In this document: positions 36,053 through 46,221 of the stretch, piece by piece
Position numbering within the stretch: position 1 is the first letter of the stretch
Layout: each line of letters starts with the position of its first letter
Source: Caldicellulosiruptor saccharolyticus DSM 8903
GTDB taxonomy: Bacteria > Bacillota > Thermoanaerobacteria > Caldicellulosiruptorales > Caldicellulosiruptoraceae
Direction of reading: 5' to 3'
Assembly (NCBI RefSeq): GCF_000016545.1
Contig: NC_009437.1
Coordinates: 2,247,394-2,311,393 of the forward strand
DNA length: 64,000 nt
The notes under the pieces: generated by a model
What the model was told of the DNA's origin: nothing
Databases searched by the model: none
What the model saw: the letters and a program-made list of their open reading frames with translations, nothing else
Position numbers and translations under genes: made by a program

Positions 36053-38230
36053 TCACTCCATGTTCATAAGCATCTCGTCAAATTGTTCTTTTGTAATTAA
36101 AACTTGACGCTTTCCACCACTATCTATTCTACTCACAATTCCTCTTTCTTCCATTTGGTCAAGAAGGCGTGCAGCTCGTGAATATCCAATTCTTAGTTTT
36201 CGCTGCAAAAACGAAGTTGAAGCATTTTGTGATTCAACAACAATCTGTATAGCTTTTATCAAAAGTTCATCTGTCTCTTGTTCTTTAATATTTGAAATCT
36301 TATTGTTTATCTCATCGATTACCTCTTGGTTGTACTCAATTTTAAAATTCTGTTTTAAAAACTCAACAACTTTCTCAACCTCAGATTCAGAGACATACGC
36401 ACCCTGAACTCTTATTGGTTTTGCTAAACCCATTGGAAGATAGAGCATATCCCCTCTTCCCAACAGCTTTTCTGCACCTGATTGGTCCAATATAGTCCGT
36501 GAATCAACCTGTGATGAGACAGCGAACGCAATTCTTGACGGTATGTTTGCCTTTATAAGTCCTGTTATAACATCAACAGACGGCCTTTGTGTTGCCACAA
36601 CCAGATGCATTCCAGCTGCTCTTGCCATCTGTGCAAGCCTGCAAATTGCATCTTCAACTTCAGCTGGAGATACCATCATAAGGTCAGCAAGCTCATCAAT
36701 CACAATTACAACAAATGGGAGCTTTTCCTGACCATTTTCCTCGCACCATTTATTGTAACCTGAAATATCTCTTACTCCTGCTTGGGCAAAGAGCTTGTAT
36801 CTATTTGTCATCTCAGAAACAGCCCACGAAAGTGCGTTTGCTGCCTTTTTCGCATCTGTTACAACAGGTACTAAAAGGTGTGGTATTCCATTATAAAGGC
36901 TCAATTCCACAACTTTCGGGTCAATTAAAATGAGTTTCACCTCATCAGGTCTGCACCTATATAAGATGCTTATAATGAGCGAGTTTATACACACACTTTT
37001 TCCAGAACCAGTTGCACCAGCAATCAAAAGATGAGGCATTTTGGTTATATCACCTATAATAGGTGTACCTGCAACATCTTTCCCTATCGCAAAAGGAATC
37101 TTGGTAACCTGTGTATAAAATAGCTGGTCTTCCAATAGCTCTCGAATTAAGACAGGTTGTGGTTCTTTGTTTGGAATTTCTATTCCAATTGCAGACTTAT
37201 TAGGAATAGGGGCTTCAATCCTTACAGAGGGCGCTGCCAAAGCCAAGGCTATATCATCTGAAAGACTGACAATTCTGCTCACTTTCACACCTTGGCCAGG
37301 CTGAATTTCATATCGTGTTACAGTAGGTCCTACATTTACCTCATTAACCTTGGCCTCTATACCGAAATTCTTTAACGTTTCTTCAAGTTTTCTAATGTTC
37401 TCGTTTATATCCTTTTTAGAGACAGAAATATTCTCACTTGGCCTTTTTAAGTATTCAAGTGGCGGATATAAATATTCTCCATTTTCTGGCCTCTTTTCTT
37501 TTTTGTCCACAGATTTTGCTCTATTTCTTGACTTTGGCAGGTTAACAACTATCTCCTCAGTTTTTTTTTCTTGGATTCCTATATCCTCTTGATAGTTATA
37601 AAAGCTCTCCATTTTTGGCTTGGTATTTTCTTCGCTTTTCTTATCTTGGTTATTAATATGCTCATTCTTTGCTTTTCGGTATTTTATAAACTTTCTTATT
37701 GAAAAACTAAAAACTACCATACTCAGGATTACTAATATTGAGATGCACACTATAAGCGTACCGGTATAACCAAACAAGGTAATAAAAGGGTATGTAAGTA
37801 TGCTTCCAAAAACTCCAAACCCCTTAAATTCTAAGCCTTTAAAATAAGAGTCTTTTAAAACCTTTACAAAAGAATTAGACATTGGATATAGTGACGCTTG
37901 TAAAAAGGTTGTCCCTAATATAAACGCAAGGACTATGTAAGTAAAAATTGTGACATCAGTTTTTGAAAAAACTTTAGGTCTTTTAAGAATAGAATCAAGA
38001 GAAACATAAAGTAAAAATCCAAGTATTATAAAGACTCCTATTCCAAAACATCCAAGAAGCACCTTTTTGATAAACTCACCAATTATCCCTACTTTATCTG
38101 TAAAAATGGAAAATGTGCAAAAGACAAAAATAAAAAATAAAAAGGTGCCGAAAATCTCAGCATTCAATCTATCAAAAACCTCTTTTTTTATTCTATATCT
38201 CTTTTTTTTCTCCACTGTCTTTGCTCTCAT
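36053..38230 (-). CDS. ftsK: DNA translocase FtsK/SpoIIIE
   Basis: A 725-residue translocase. Four N-terminal membrane helices, a charged linker (about residues 200-250), then the motor with Walker [12 protein letters not shown], Walker [13 protein letters not shown] and a C-terminal gamma winged helix ([20 protein letters not shown]). It pumps chromosomal DNA through the division or sporulation septum. The ATG at 38230 is used; a TTG sits just before it. Whether it acts as FtsK or SpoIIIE cannot be told from sequence. Confidence 0.94.
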   Translation of the reverse strand: MRAKTVEKKKRYRIKKEVFDRLNAEIFGTFLFFIFVFCTFSIFTDKVGIIGEFIKKVLLGCFGIGVFIILGFLLYVSLDSILKRPKVFSKTDVTIFTYIVLAFILGTTFLQASLYPMSNSFVKVLKDSYFKGLEFKGFGVFGSILTYPFITLFGYTGTLIVCISILVILSMVVFSFSIRKFIKYRKAKNEHINNQDKKSEENTKPKMESFYNYQEDIGIQEKKTEEIVVNLPKSRNRAKSVDKKEKRPENGEYLYPPLEYLKRPSENISVSKKDINENIRKLEETLKNFGIEAKVNEVNVGPTVTRYEIQPGQGVKVSRIVSLSDDIALALAAPSVRIEAPIPNKSAIGIEIPNKEPQPVLIRELLEDQLFYTQVTKIPFAIGKDVAGTPIIGDITKMPHLLIAGATGSGKSVCINSLIISILYRCRPDEVKLILIDPKVVELSLYNGIPHLLVPVVTDAKKAANALSWAVSEMTNRYKLFAQAGVRDISGYNKWCEENGQEKLPFVVIVIDELADLMMVSPAEVEDAICRLAQMARAAGMHLVVATQRPSVDVITGLIKANIPSRIAFAVSSQVDSRTILDQSGAEKLLGRGDMLYLPMGLAKPIRVQGAYVSESEVEKVVEFLKQNFKIEYNQEVIDEINNKISNIKEQETDELLIKAIQIVVESQNASTSFLQRKLRIGYSRAARLLDQMEERGIVSRIDSGGKRQVLITKEQFDEMLMNME

Positions 38231-38303
38231 CAAAAACTCACTTCACCTTTTGAATAATCCTCATAATTTTCTAAGTATATTATAGCCCTTTTCCAAAAAA
38301 ATA

Positions 38304-38335
38304 AAACCCCTAAAATTGACAAGGGGTTCTTTACA
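38304..38335 (-). terminator. Terminator after dpaB
   Basis: Minus strand GAACCCC and GGGGTT separated by a 12-base loop, followed by T residues. It separates dpaB from ftsK. Confidence 0.6.
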
Positions 38336-38339
38336 CCTT

Positions 38340-38930
38340 TTAAACATTTGAACCAAGCAAAAGAGGTTGAATTTGCTTTCCAGAAAGTGCTTGAACTATC
38401 GTCGGTATTAAAAGGTCATACTCAGCAACAAGCGAATTTGGCTTTGAAATTGGGTCATCTTGCCTAAAAGGCACAAAATAAATATTTTTGCTATTTATAA
38501 GAGTTGCAAGGTTTTTGCAATTTAGCCCAAGTGCATCATTTGTAGATATTGCAATCACTACAGGTTTTTGATTTCTAAGTTGCGCTTTTGCACACATAAC
38601 AGTTGTCTCATCAATAATACCATTTGCAAGTTTTGCAATGAAATTACCAGTTGCAGGGGCAATCACCAATATGTCAAAAAGATCCTTAGGTCCAACTGGT
38701 TCTGCTTCGACAATACTGGTTATTGGCTTGTTTTCACAAATATTTATTATTTTGCCCATAATCTCTGAAGCCTTCCCGTACCGAGTATCAGTTATCTGTA
38801 CTTTCTCACTAAAGATTGGAGTTATAAAAGCTCCTTGTTCTTTGAGTTTTCCTATAATAGGTATTATTTTATCAAATGTACAAAACGACCCTGTAAGAGC
38901 AAATCCAATCTTGACATTATTAAGACTCAA
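38340..38930 (-). CDS. dpaB: Dipicolinate synthase subunit B
   Basis: A 196-residue flavoprotein-fold subunit (KIGFALTGSFCTFDKIIPII, VIAPATGNFIAKLANGIIDE, TVMCAKAQLRNQKPVVIAIS). With DpaA it makes dipicolinic acid, the spore-core solute. The start is a TTG behind GGAGGGAGAG, inside the last codons of dpaA. A spore-specific role fits the sigma-K-like promoter ahead of dpaA. Confidence 0.92.
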   Translation of the reverse strand: MSLNNVKIGFALTGSFCTFDKIIPIIGKLKEQGAFITPIFSEKVQITDTRYGKASEIMGKIINICENKPITSIVEAEPVGPKDLFDILVIAPATGNFIAKLANGIIDETTVMCAKAQLRNQKPVVIAISTNDALGLNCKNLATLINSKNIYFVPFRQDDPISKPNSLVAEYDLLIPTIVQALSGKQIQPLLLGSNV

Positions 38931-39813
38931 TTTTCTCTCCCTCCAATTCATCTAACAAATTTAAAAGAACCTCAACTATATACTGGGCAGCAGTTTTTGG
39001 TGCAACTTTGCCAGGAAGAGAAAGCGCATGAACAGCCTCTATTTCCTTTTGTTTTGCATATTCAAAGTCAACACCACCTGGTTTTGAAGCAAGGTCAATG
39101 ACAAGAGTATCTTTTCTTATATTATCTATAACTTCTTTGTCAATTACCTTTGCCGGAATGGTATTTACAATCAAATCCATTTTAGCAACATATTCCTTTA
39201 ACTCTGATAATTCAACAGGTACATAGCCTAATGCCTTGCACCATGTTAAATCTGAAATTTTTCTGGCAGCTACAAACAGACTGCACTCAAAAGCTTTTAA
39301 TATCTTTGAGAGTATTTTACCTATTCTCCCGTATCCCAATATCAAAACATTTGAAGAGTGAAGAGCTATTGGCATTTTTTCAATAGCAATACCAATAGCA
39401 CCCTCAGCTGTGGGAATAGCATTTAGAATTGCCAGTTCTTCTTTTTCGTATAAATCGTAATATTTTACCTTTTTTAGCTCACAAAATCGTTTTGTATTCT
39501 CTGGTATTACACTTGCAATAAGTGGTATACCCTTTTTGCACAGATTCTCAACAAGTTCTTCTATTTCTAATAGTCTTTTTGAAAAAGGCGAAAATATATA
39601 TTTTCCATCCTGTGAAAATGGAATAGGCCCAACTATCACATCTGAATTCTCTACAATTTCTTCTAAACTATCTGTAATATTGAATTTTTGCATCTGACCT
39701 TCTTGTTCTTGGTCGATTGCACACATCCAAATATCAAAGCCCTTCTCAATTAGACTTTCAGCCACATTTAAAATTCTCTGATCACCACCTACAAATCCTA
39801 TATGTTTTTTCAT
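38920..39813 (-). CDS. dpaA: Dipicolinate synthase subunit A
   Basis: A 297-residue NAD(P)-binding protein starting MKKHIGFVGGDQRILNVAES, with the second Rossmann motif ILGYGRIGKILSKIL and INTIPAKVIDKEVID. DpaA and DpaB convert a lysine-pathway intermediate to dipicolinate in the mother cell. It overlaps dpaB by eleven bases. Confidence 0.93.
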   Translation of the reverse strand: MKKHIGFVGGDQRILNVAESLIEKGFDIWMCAIDQEQEGQMQKFNITDSLEEIVENSDVIVGPIPFSQDGKYIFSPFSKRLLEIEELVENLCKKGIPLIASVIPENTKRFCELKKVKYYDLYEKEELAILNAIPTAEGAIGIAIEKMPIALHSSNVLILGYGRIGKILSKILKAFECSLFVAARKISDLTWCKALGYVPVELSELKEYVAKMDLIVNTIPAKVIDKEVIDNIRKDTLVIDLASKPGGVDFEYAKQKEIEAVHALSLPGKVAPKTAAQYIVEVLLNLLDELEGEKIES

Positions 39814-39850
39814 TCCTATCTTCCCTCTTAACTTTCCAACAAAGCTAATA

Positions 39851-39878
39851 TAATCTATGTCTCTTGATAAAAAATGGT
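39851..39878 (-). promoter_or_regulatory. Candidate sigma-K promoter of dpaAB
   Basis: On the minus strand AC (39877-39878) is followed 17 bases later by CATAGATTA (39851-39859), which fits the sigma-K pattern AC-N17-CATANNNTA. Known spoVF operons are under sigma-K, so the match is meaningful. Confidence 0.6.
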
Positions 39879-39898
39879 GCTTGTCTAAATAATTAAAA

Positions 39899-39950
39899 AT
39901 AAAAAGCCCCCAGCATAACCACTTCCATTGACAAAAGTTATACTGGAGGC
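39899..39950 (-). terminator. Terminator hairpin upstream of dpaA
   Basis: GCCTCCAGTATAAC (39937-39950, minus) pairs with GTTATGCTGGGGGC (39906-39919), followed by a T-run. It ends the upstream transcript that contains the yraN-side pseudogene. Confidence 0.75.
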
Positions 39951-39994
39951 ATTTAACACAACAACTTTATTTTTGTATTGTAATCTTTCTTCAC

Positions 39995-40298
39995 TTACCT
40001 TTTTACAATCTCCTTGCCATGCTCAAATGCCCTTTCCAAAACCTCTTTCCTGTTTTTCACAGTTTCTAATTCATTTAACCCATCTGTTACAATAATACCC
40101 TTGACATCCCTCGCTAATCTTCATTAGAGCAAAAAGCCTGTCTAAAACCAATTTGTTCTGAGCTGTAACGTAACCCACAACACCATCTATCTGATGTAAT
40201 GTATCATATAGTTTTTTCATACCATCTTCTTGCCGATAAACTCAATGTTGCTGACAATAGCTACAACTCTGATAACTTTTAATATAAACCTCTTTTAG
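39995..40298 (-). pseudogene. Decayed small gene between yraN and dpaA
   Basis: Minus-strand frames join as LKVIRVVAIVSNIEFIGKKM, then KKLYDTLHQIDGVVGYVTAQ with KLVLDRLFALMKISEG, then DVKGIIVTDGLNELETVKNR and a tail ending HGKEIVKR. Two frameshifts (near 40222 and 40105) and an ATA where a start ATG is expected indicate a dead gene of about 97 codons. The family is not recognised. The neighbours on both sides are intact. Confidence 0.6.
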
Positions 40299-40304
40299 TA
40301 TTCT

Positions 40305-40661
40305 TTAAAAAGCATTTTTAATTAAATTTATATCTAATACTTCATTTTTGACATTCATATACACTTCAACAACATCAAATCTATACATACAATTTTTTGC
40401 TTTTTGCCTTTGAACAAAATACTCAGCAACTCTTTTTAAATGTCTTTGTTTTGTCATAGTAATAGCTTCAGAAGGATAGCCAAATTTAAGACTCCTTCTT
40501 GTCTTTACTTCAACAAAAACAATGGTATTCCCTTCTTTTGCTATAATGTCAACCTCTCCAAGCTTGCACCGAAAATTCCTATGTAAAATTTCATAGCCCA
40601 TTTTCTTCAAAAACTCTACTGCCTTTTCCTCACCACTATTCCCCAGTTCTCTTTTGTTCAT
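40305..40661 (-). CDS. yraN: UPF0102 (YraN) nuclease-like protein
   Basis: A 118-residue restriction-endonuclease-fold protein. MNKRELGNSGEEKAVEFLKK is followed by LGEVDIIAKEGNTIVFVEVK and RRSLKFGYPSEAIT, the conserved E-D-ExK pattern of UPF0102. A role in DNA processing is suspected for the family but not proven. It overlaps ylqH by four bases. Confidence 0.92.
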   Translation of the reverse strand: MNKRELGNSGEEKAVEFLKKMGYEILHRNFRCKLGEVDIIAKEGNTIVFVEVKTRRSLKFGYPSEAITMTKQRHLKRVAEYFVQRQKAKNCMYRFDVVEVYMNVKNEVLDINLIKNAF

Positions 40662-40942
40662 GGGTTTTTATCTCCATTTTGAGTTATTTTGTCTAAATAT
40701 CCAATAAAGACTAAGATTTGTGCTACTACTTCGTAAAGGTCCTCAGGAATATATTGCTGCAGTTCTAAATTGAATAACCTCTCTGCTATATATTGGTCAT
40801 GGTAAATAGGAATGTTTTTCTCTTTTGCCTTCTCTAAAATCCTTTCTGCAACAAGTCCTTGACCTTTTGCTATGACTTTAGGCGCTATTTCCTTGATATC
40901 ATACTTTATAGCAACTGCTTTCTTTTTTTTCTTCTCTTTCAT
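40658..40942 (-). CDS. ylqH: FlhB-like cytoplasmic domain protein
   Basis: A 94-residue protein equal to the cytoplasmic domain of FlhB without its membrane part: AVAIKYDIKEIAPKVIAKGQ, then KNIPIYHDQYIAERLFNLEL and a C-terminal LYEVVAQILVFI. The usual NPTH autocleavage motif is absent. Bacillus YlqH has the same form and the same neighbour ylqG. Function unknown. Confidence 0.85.
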   Translation of the reverse strand: MKEKKKKKAVAIKYDIKEIAPKVIAKGQGLVAERILEKAKEKNIPIYHDQYIAERLFNLELQQYIPEDLYEVVAQILVFIGYLDKITQNGDKNP

Positions 40943-40946
40943 TATT

Positions 40947-42374
40947 TTACACCTTCATATCAATTTTTTGAATAGGAGCTTCACACATCAAAAAATCTAA
41001 TATTACATTTGTTGTTGAAGTATCTTCCATTTTATAGTCAATCTCGAGCTTATACCCTCTTTCTTTCAAAGCAGCGATGAGTTCATTTGCTTTACTTTCA
41101 ATTAATTTTAAAGTAAAGAGCCTATCTGAGGCAATCATTGCTCTAAAGGTATTTTGTGAAATCTTTTTTACATAAACACCCATACAGCCCAAATTTTGTG
41201 TGTTTATTCGTATCATTACTGAGTTCACTTTCATATTAGTAACCTTTTTCCTATTAACAAAAAATTGAAGTTCAAAAGGCTTTTCATTAATATTTAGCTT
41301 GAAATTAAAAATGTTTAAATAAAAGCTACCAAAGTCAAACTGGATATTTTCTTTCTGATTAAATCTCAAGTCATTCAATATCTGAACTACCTTTTGCTCA
41401 AACGCTTTATCATCTCTACTTAGAAGTTTGAATAAAAAAAAGCCTTCTTTTGTGTTTATAATCAAATTTTCTTTATCCAAATCCTGACCTTGACGCTTGT
41501 TGGCAAATACCTTATTTAGGCTGTCCAAAAATTTGTTAAGCTGGGCTCTTTCCATCATAAACTCATCTTTTGTAATTGGCCTTTTTGCAAGTATCAAACT
41601 CAGAATAGCCAAAAAATCCTTTTCTTCTTTTGGCTCGATTCGGTTATTTGAAAAAATGGACAAAATAATGTCTTTAAACTCCTTGTTTACGACCGTCTCT
41701 TTAGGAATCAAAATAAGCCCTTTTTCCTTATCAAATACGAACAGAAAAAGATTGTTATCACCACTAAAAATTTTACCTTCCTTTATTTTCCCTTGTAGAT
41801 AAAATGTATTCAACTCATTCTCTATTTCAAATGTCTTCTCACCAACTTTTATAATTAGCTTTTCCGATTCACCTTCTTTTTCTATTGTAATAGTCCCTAA
41901 AAATACTTTGTTTCTCTTGGCAAATTCTAAAAGAGAGCTTGGAATTTTATCTTCTTTAATAAAAAGAAAGCTTTCTGGTTTTGTAAATCTAATCAAATTC
42001 TCTATTTTATTCGAAATATCTCTTTCAACATCTGAATTTTGAGATTTTGCAAACGTAATATTACTTAAATTGTCATTCGAGTTTACATCTGAGTTGGTTC
42101 TGGTATTTTGGGGTAACAATTCGACAATCTTAAAAGTCAATTTACCATCTTGGTACTTAGGACTGCTCAACCAAACTTTATCACCCTCTTTGAAAGAAAA
42201 TGAAGAGAGGTTTTTTGCCATAATGGTTTGAGAGTTTATATTAAGAATTAAATTGTCACCATTTACTTTTATAATCTCACCAGTTATCTGTTGATTGGAA
42301 TTGTCAATAAGATTCAATATTTCATTTATAAGATTTTGCCTATAAAGTGTTATATAGTTATTTATCTCATTCAT
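40947..42374 (-). CDS. YlqG-like hypothetical protein
   Basis: A 475-residue protein with little recognisable homology apart from position: upstream of ylqH and downstream of rnhB, as ylqG in Bacillus. An N-terminal beta-rich part (GDNLILNINSQTIMAKN, GDKVWLSSPKY) resembles a flagellar hook-length-type fold, and the C-terminal part (LGCMGVYVKKISQNTFRAMI) recalls FliK C-terminal domains. With an FlhB-like partner this suggests a relic of an export switch, an inference. Confidence 0.7.
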   Translation of the reverse strand: MNEINNYITLYRQNLINEILNLIDNSNQQITGEIIKVNGDNLILNINSQTIMAKNLSSFSFKEGDKVWLSSPKYQDGKLTFKIVELLPQNTRTNSDVNSNDNLSNITFAKSQNSDVERDISNKIENLIRFTKPESFLFIKEDKIPSSLLEFAKRNKVFLGTITIEKEGESEKLIIKVGEKTFEIENELNTFYLQGKIKEGKIFSGDNNLFLFVFDKEKGLILIPKETVVNKEFKDIILSIFSNNRIEPKEEKDFLAILSLILAKRPITKDEFMMERAQLNKFLDSLNKVFANKRQGQDLDKENLIINTKEGFFLFKLLSRDDKAFEQKVVQILNDLRFNQKENIQFDFGSFYLNIFNFKLNINEKPFELQFFVNRKKVTNMKVNSVMIRINTQNLGCMGVYVKKISQNTFRAMIASDRLFTLKLIESKANELIAALKERGYKLEIDYKMEDTSTTNVILDFLMCEAPIQKIDMKV

Positions 42375-42380
42375 TTTTAA

Positions 42381-42998
42381 TCACCTGAGAATATTTTTCA
42401 AGAAAGATTTCCTGTGAATTTCACATGGACCATATTCTAAGATCAGCCGTATATGCTCTTTTGTACCGTATCCTTTGTGCTTTTCAAACTTGTAAACAGG
42501 ATATAAAGAAGAAATTTGAGTAATAAACCTGTCTCTTGAAACCTTTGCCAAAATAGAAGCACATGCAATAGAATATGATTTTCTATCCCCTTTTATCAAC
42601 GCTTTTTGAGGAAGATTTAAGTCAGGAATCTCATAACCATCAACCAAAACTATGTCAGGGACAAGCTCCAAAGCTTCTATTGCGTTTTTCATTGCTAAAA
42701 ACGTTGCATTGTTTATATTTATCTCATCAATTGTTTTATTGTCCACCATAGCTACAGAATAAGTAATGCTTTCCTTTACAATCTCTTCAAAAAGCTTCTC
42801 TCTTTTTTTAGGAGTAAGCTTTTTTGAATCTCTCACACCTTCAATTATTATCTCTCTATCCATTATGACAGCAGCAGCAAAAACAGGTCCTGCCAATGGA
42901 CCTCTTCCTGCCTCATCAACTCCGCAAATGAATCTATACCCTTCTTTTAGCAAGTTCTCTTCAAGCTCAAAGTAATTTTCATCTATCCCTAATTTCAT
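42381..42998 (-). CDS. rnhB: Ribonuclease HII
   Basis: A 205-residue RNase HII that removes ribonucleotides from DNA. The catalytic block GVDEAGRGPLAGPVFAAAVI and the later VDGYEIPDL and ASILAKVSRDRFI are present. The ATG at 42998 lies behind GGGAGG inside the end of rbgA. Full length. Confidence 0.95.
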   Translation of the reverse strand: MKLGIDENYFELEENLLKEGYRFICGVDEAGRGPLAGPVFAAAVIMDREIIIEGVRDSKKLTPKKREKLFEEIVKESITYSVAMVDNKTIDEININNATFLAMKNAIEALELVPDIVLVDGYEIPDLNLPQKALIKGDRKSYSIACASILAKVSRDRFITQISSLYPVYKFEKHKGYGTKEHIRLILEYGPCEIHRKSFLKNILR

Positions 42999-43827
42999 CA
43001 AGTGTAATCCTCCCAATTTTAGCCTTTCTCAAATCTTCTAAAAACAAATTAGCAGCTTTTAAAGTGTCAATTTTGCCTTCTTTCAAAACACAGCCTCTTT
43101 TCTTACCAATTTCAATAAGGTACTCATCTTCAGACATATTTAAAAAGTCAAGAGAATATTTTTTATTCAAAAGTTCACAGTAATCTTTTTTGATAATCTC
43201 TATAGTTTTTTTAGCGACAAGTTCCTTGTCATATAGCTCATCTTTGATACTTCCTATTGCACAAAGCTTTATAGCAACCATATCATCTTCAAGCTTTGGC
43301 ACCAAGATACCAGGTGTGTCCAACATCTCAAAATAGTCATTTATCTTTATCCACTGCTTAGACTTTGTAACCCCTGGCTTGTCCCCAGTTTTTGCCTTAG
43401 AGGAGTTTGTTATTTTATTGATAAGTGTGGATTTTCCGACATTTGGAATTCCAAGAACACCAAATCTTATTATTTTTCTTCTTCCTTTTTGTCTTGCCTC
43501 TTCAATTCTATCTTTTAATAAATTTTCGGCGATTTTGAATATATTCTTTACGTTTGTACCTTTTAAACAATCAACACAAAGTGCTCTTTGGTTGATTGAT
43601 TCAAAATACTTCAAAAATTGATTATTTTTCTTCTCATCAGCTAAATCAGCTTTGTTTAAAAGAAAAATCTTGGGTTTGTCTTTTATAAGTGATTCTAACT
43701 GCTCATTTCGAGAGCTTAAAGGTGCCCTTGCATCAAGCAGGATGAGATACAAGTCTACATACTTGTTAAGCTCAAGTATTTCTCTCTTTGCTTTCTGCAT
43801 ATGACCTGGGTACCATTGAACAATCAA
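42979..43827 (-). CDS. rbgA: Ribosome biogenesis GTPase RbgA
   Basis: A 282-residue circularly permuted GTPase: the G4 motif NKADLADEKK comes first, then G1 GIPNVGKSTLINKI and G3 DTPGILVPK. It starts MIVQWYPGHMQKAKREI. RbgA matures the 50S subunit. It lies between rplS and rnhB as in Bacillus. Confidence 0.95.
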   Translation of the reverse strand: MIVQWYPGHMQKAKREILELNKYVDLYLILLDARAPLSSRNEQLESLIKDKPKIFLLNKADLADEKKNNQFLKYFESINQRALCVDCLKGTNVKNIFKIAENLLKDRIEEARQKGRRKIIRFGVLGIPNVGKSTLINKITNSSKAKTGDKPGVTKSKQWIKINDYFEMLDTPGILVPKLEDDMVAIKLCAIGSIKDELYDKELVAKKTIEIIKKDYCELLNKKYSLDFLNMSEDEYLIEIGKKRGCVLKEGKIDTLKAANLFLEDLRKAKIGRITLDEIRDR

Positions 43828-43883
43828 ACTATAAAGCCTCCTTTTTCCCTAAAAAATATAAAAAAGAGACTAAGCTTAAACTT

Positions 43884-44270
43884 TTAAGCATTAGTCTCTT
43901 CTTGGATATTATCCTCTTTTTGAGGCGCTTCAAAAAGCTCTTTTATCTTTGCAGCCTTACCAATCTTCTCCCTGATATAATAAAGTTTTGCTCTTCTTAC
44001 TTTACCTCTTCTTATAACTTCAATCTTCTCAATCCTTGGTGAGTGAAGAGGAAATACTCTTTCCACCCCAACACCGTAAGAGATTCTTCTAACTGTGAAT
44101 GTCTCTGAAAGTCCCTTACCTCTTCTTTTTATAACAAGCCCTTCAAAAGCTTGTATTCTTTCTCTTCCACCTTCAATAACCTTAAAATGAACTCTTACTG
44201 TATCACCTGGTTTGAAATCAGGAATATCTTTCCTTAGCATTTCGCTTTCAATTTCTCTAATGATATCCAT
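43884..44270 (-). CDS. rplS: 50S ribosomal protein L19
   Basis: A 128-residue L19: [39 protein letters not shown], then [20 protein letters not shown] and [10 protein letters not shown]. The ATG at 44270 follows GGAAGGGA. A C-terminal acidic extension is present. Expressed from its own promoter behind a structured leader as well as from the trmD transcript. Confidence 0.97.
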
Positions 44271-44274
44271 CTTT

Positions 44275-44405
44275 TTATTTCCCTCCTTCCTGTATAGATG
44301 TTCATGCAATTTGAGAATATTCAATTGCAGAGGACCATCCGATTTAAAGAAAAAAGCTTCAAAATGAACATGTGTAATTATAACACAATTTTTTGACTCT
44401 CACAA
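44275..44405 (-). promoter_or_regulatory. rplS promoter and structured leader
   Basis: Minus strand TTGTGA (44400-44405) and TATAAT (44377-44382) are 17 bp apart at the end of trmD. In the leader ATGTTCAT (44364-44371) can pair with ATGAACAT (44298-44305), closing an approximately 75-nt structure next to the ribosome site. This resembles the L19 leader described in Firmicutes, though I cannot verify the family. Confidence 0.6.
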
Positions 44406-45115
44406 TATTTTATTAAAAATTCTATATCCTCCTTTGTTAAATTAGCAGCATTTATAAGATCTGGCCTTGATTTAATTGTCTTTAAAAGGCTTTGATACCT
44501 ACGCCACTTTTTTATTTTTTCATGATTCCCTGAGAGAAGAACCTCAGGAACTTTAAGCCCTCTGAATTCATATGGTCTTGTGTAATGTGGGTATTCCAAA
44601 AGACATTCAGAGAAACTTTCTTCTTCTACTGATTTCTTTTCAATAACACCTTCAACAAGTCTTGATATAGAATCAATTAAAACAAGGGCTGCATACTCTC
44701 CTCCGCTTAAAACATAATCTCCTATCGAAATTTCATCTGTCACAATCAAATCAATAACCCTTTGGTCTATCCCCTCATAATGTCCACAAATGATGACAAG
44801 CTCCTCTTCTTTTGAAAATTCCTTTGCAATATCCTGCGTATACTTTTTACCTTGAGGTGTGAGATAAATTACTCTGTGAGGTTTAGAGGACTTTATACTC
44901 TCATATGCGTCAACTATCGGCTGGGCAGTCATAACCATTCCAAATCCGCCGCCATAAGGATAATCATCTGTTCTTTTGTGTTTATCTTTGGTATAGTCCC
45001 TTATATTTATTGCCTCAATCTTAATTAAACCTTTTTCTTGTGCCCTTTTCAAAATGCTAAAGTTTGTTGCTTGCAAAATCACTTCTGGAAACAGAGTCAA
45101 AACCTTAAATACCAT
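44378..45115 (-). CDS. trmD: tRNA (guanine-N1)-methyltransferase
   Basis: A 245-residue SPOUT methyltransferase that makes m1G37. Motifs: [37 protein letters not shown] and [14 protein letters not shown]. It directly follows rimM by two bases. Confidence 0.96.
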
Positions 45116-45117
45116 CT

Positions 45118-45633
<516 letters not shown>

Positions 45634-45646
45634 TCACCTTTTTAAA

Positions 45647-45678
45647 AAAGAGTTAGGCAAAACTACGCCTAACTCTTT
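45647..45678 (-). terminator. Hairpin between khpA and rimM
   Basis: AAAGAGTTAGGC (45647-45658) pairs with GCCTAACTCTTT (45667-45678); the minus-strand tail is T-rich. It probably reduces transcription from the rpsP region into rimM-trmD. Confidence 0.75.
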
Positions 45679-45911
45679 TATTGTAAAATCTCAACAATGA
45701 CTCTTTTGTTGTCCTTGCTTGCTGCAGCTCTGACAACTGTCCTTATAGCTCTTGCAATTCTACCTTGCTTACCAATTACCTTGCCCATATCTTCAGGAGC
45801 CACTTTTAATTCTATTATTACAGATTGCTCACCATGGATTTCACTAACCTTTACTTGGTCTGGGTTGTCAACTAAAGATTTTGCTATGACCTCAACTAAA
45901 TCTTTTAGCAT
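45678..45911 (-). CDS. khpA: KH-domain RNA-binding protein KhpA
   Basis: A 77-residue single-KH protein: MLKDLVEVIAKSLVDNPDQV and the GXXG-type loop in VIGKQGRIARAIRTVVRAAA. The ATG at 45911 has GAGGAGG-type pairing upstream; the frame to 45947 would read through the ribosome site. Bacillus YlqC sits in the same place. Confidence 0.93.
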   Translation of the reverse strand: MLKDLVEVIAKSLVDNPDQVKVSEIHGEQSVIIELKVAPEDMGKVIGKQGRIARAIRTVVRAAASKDNKRVIVEILQ

Positions 45912-45939
45912 GTCAAGTTCTCCCTCCTCATAAAATGGT

Positions 45940-46185
45940 TTATTCAATTACCCCAACTTTTTTAAGCAAAATTTTTACAGTGTCTGTTGGCTGAGCACCA
46001 TTTGAAAGCCACTTTTTTGCTTTTTCAACATCAACTTTGATATCAGCAGGGTTTTTGAGAGGATTATAATATCCTATTTCATCAATAGTCTTCCCGTCTC
46101 TTGGACTTCTTGAGTCTGCAACAACAATTCTATAAAATGGATTGTTTTTTGCACCCATTCTCTTAAGTCTAATTCTTACTGCCAC
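45940..46185 (-). CDS. rpsP: 30S ribosomal protein S16
   Basis: An 81-residue S16: [20 protein letters not shown], then [17 protein letters not shown] and [12 protein letters not shown]. The GTG at 46185 follows GGGGAGGTG; upstream in-frame starts are inside the site. Between ffh and khpA in the conserved order. Confidence 0.96.
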   Translation of the reverse strand: MAVRIRLKRMGAKNNPFYRIVVADSRSPRDGKTIDEIGYYNPLKNPADIKVDVEKAKKWLSNGAQPTDTVKILLKKVGVIE

Positions 46186-46221
46186 ACATATCACCTCCCC
46201 TATTCAAAAGTTTTTTATATA

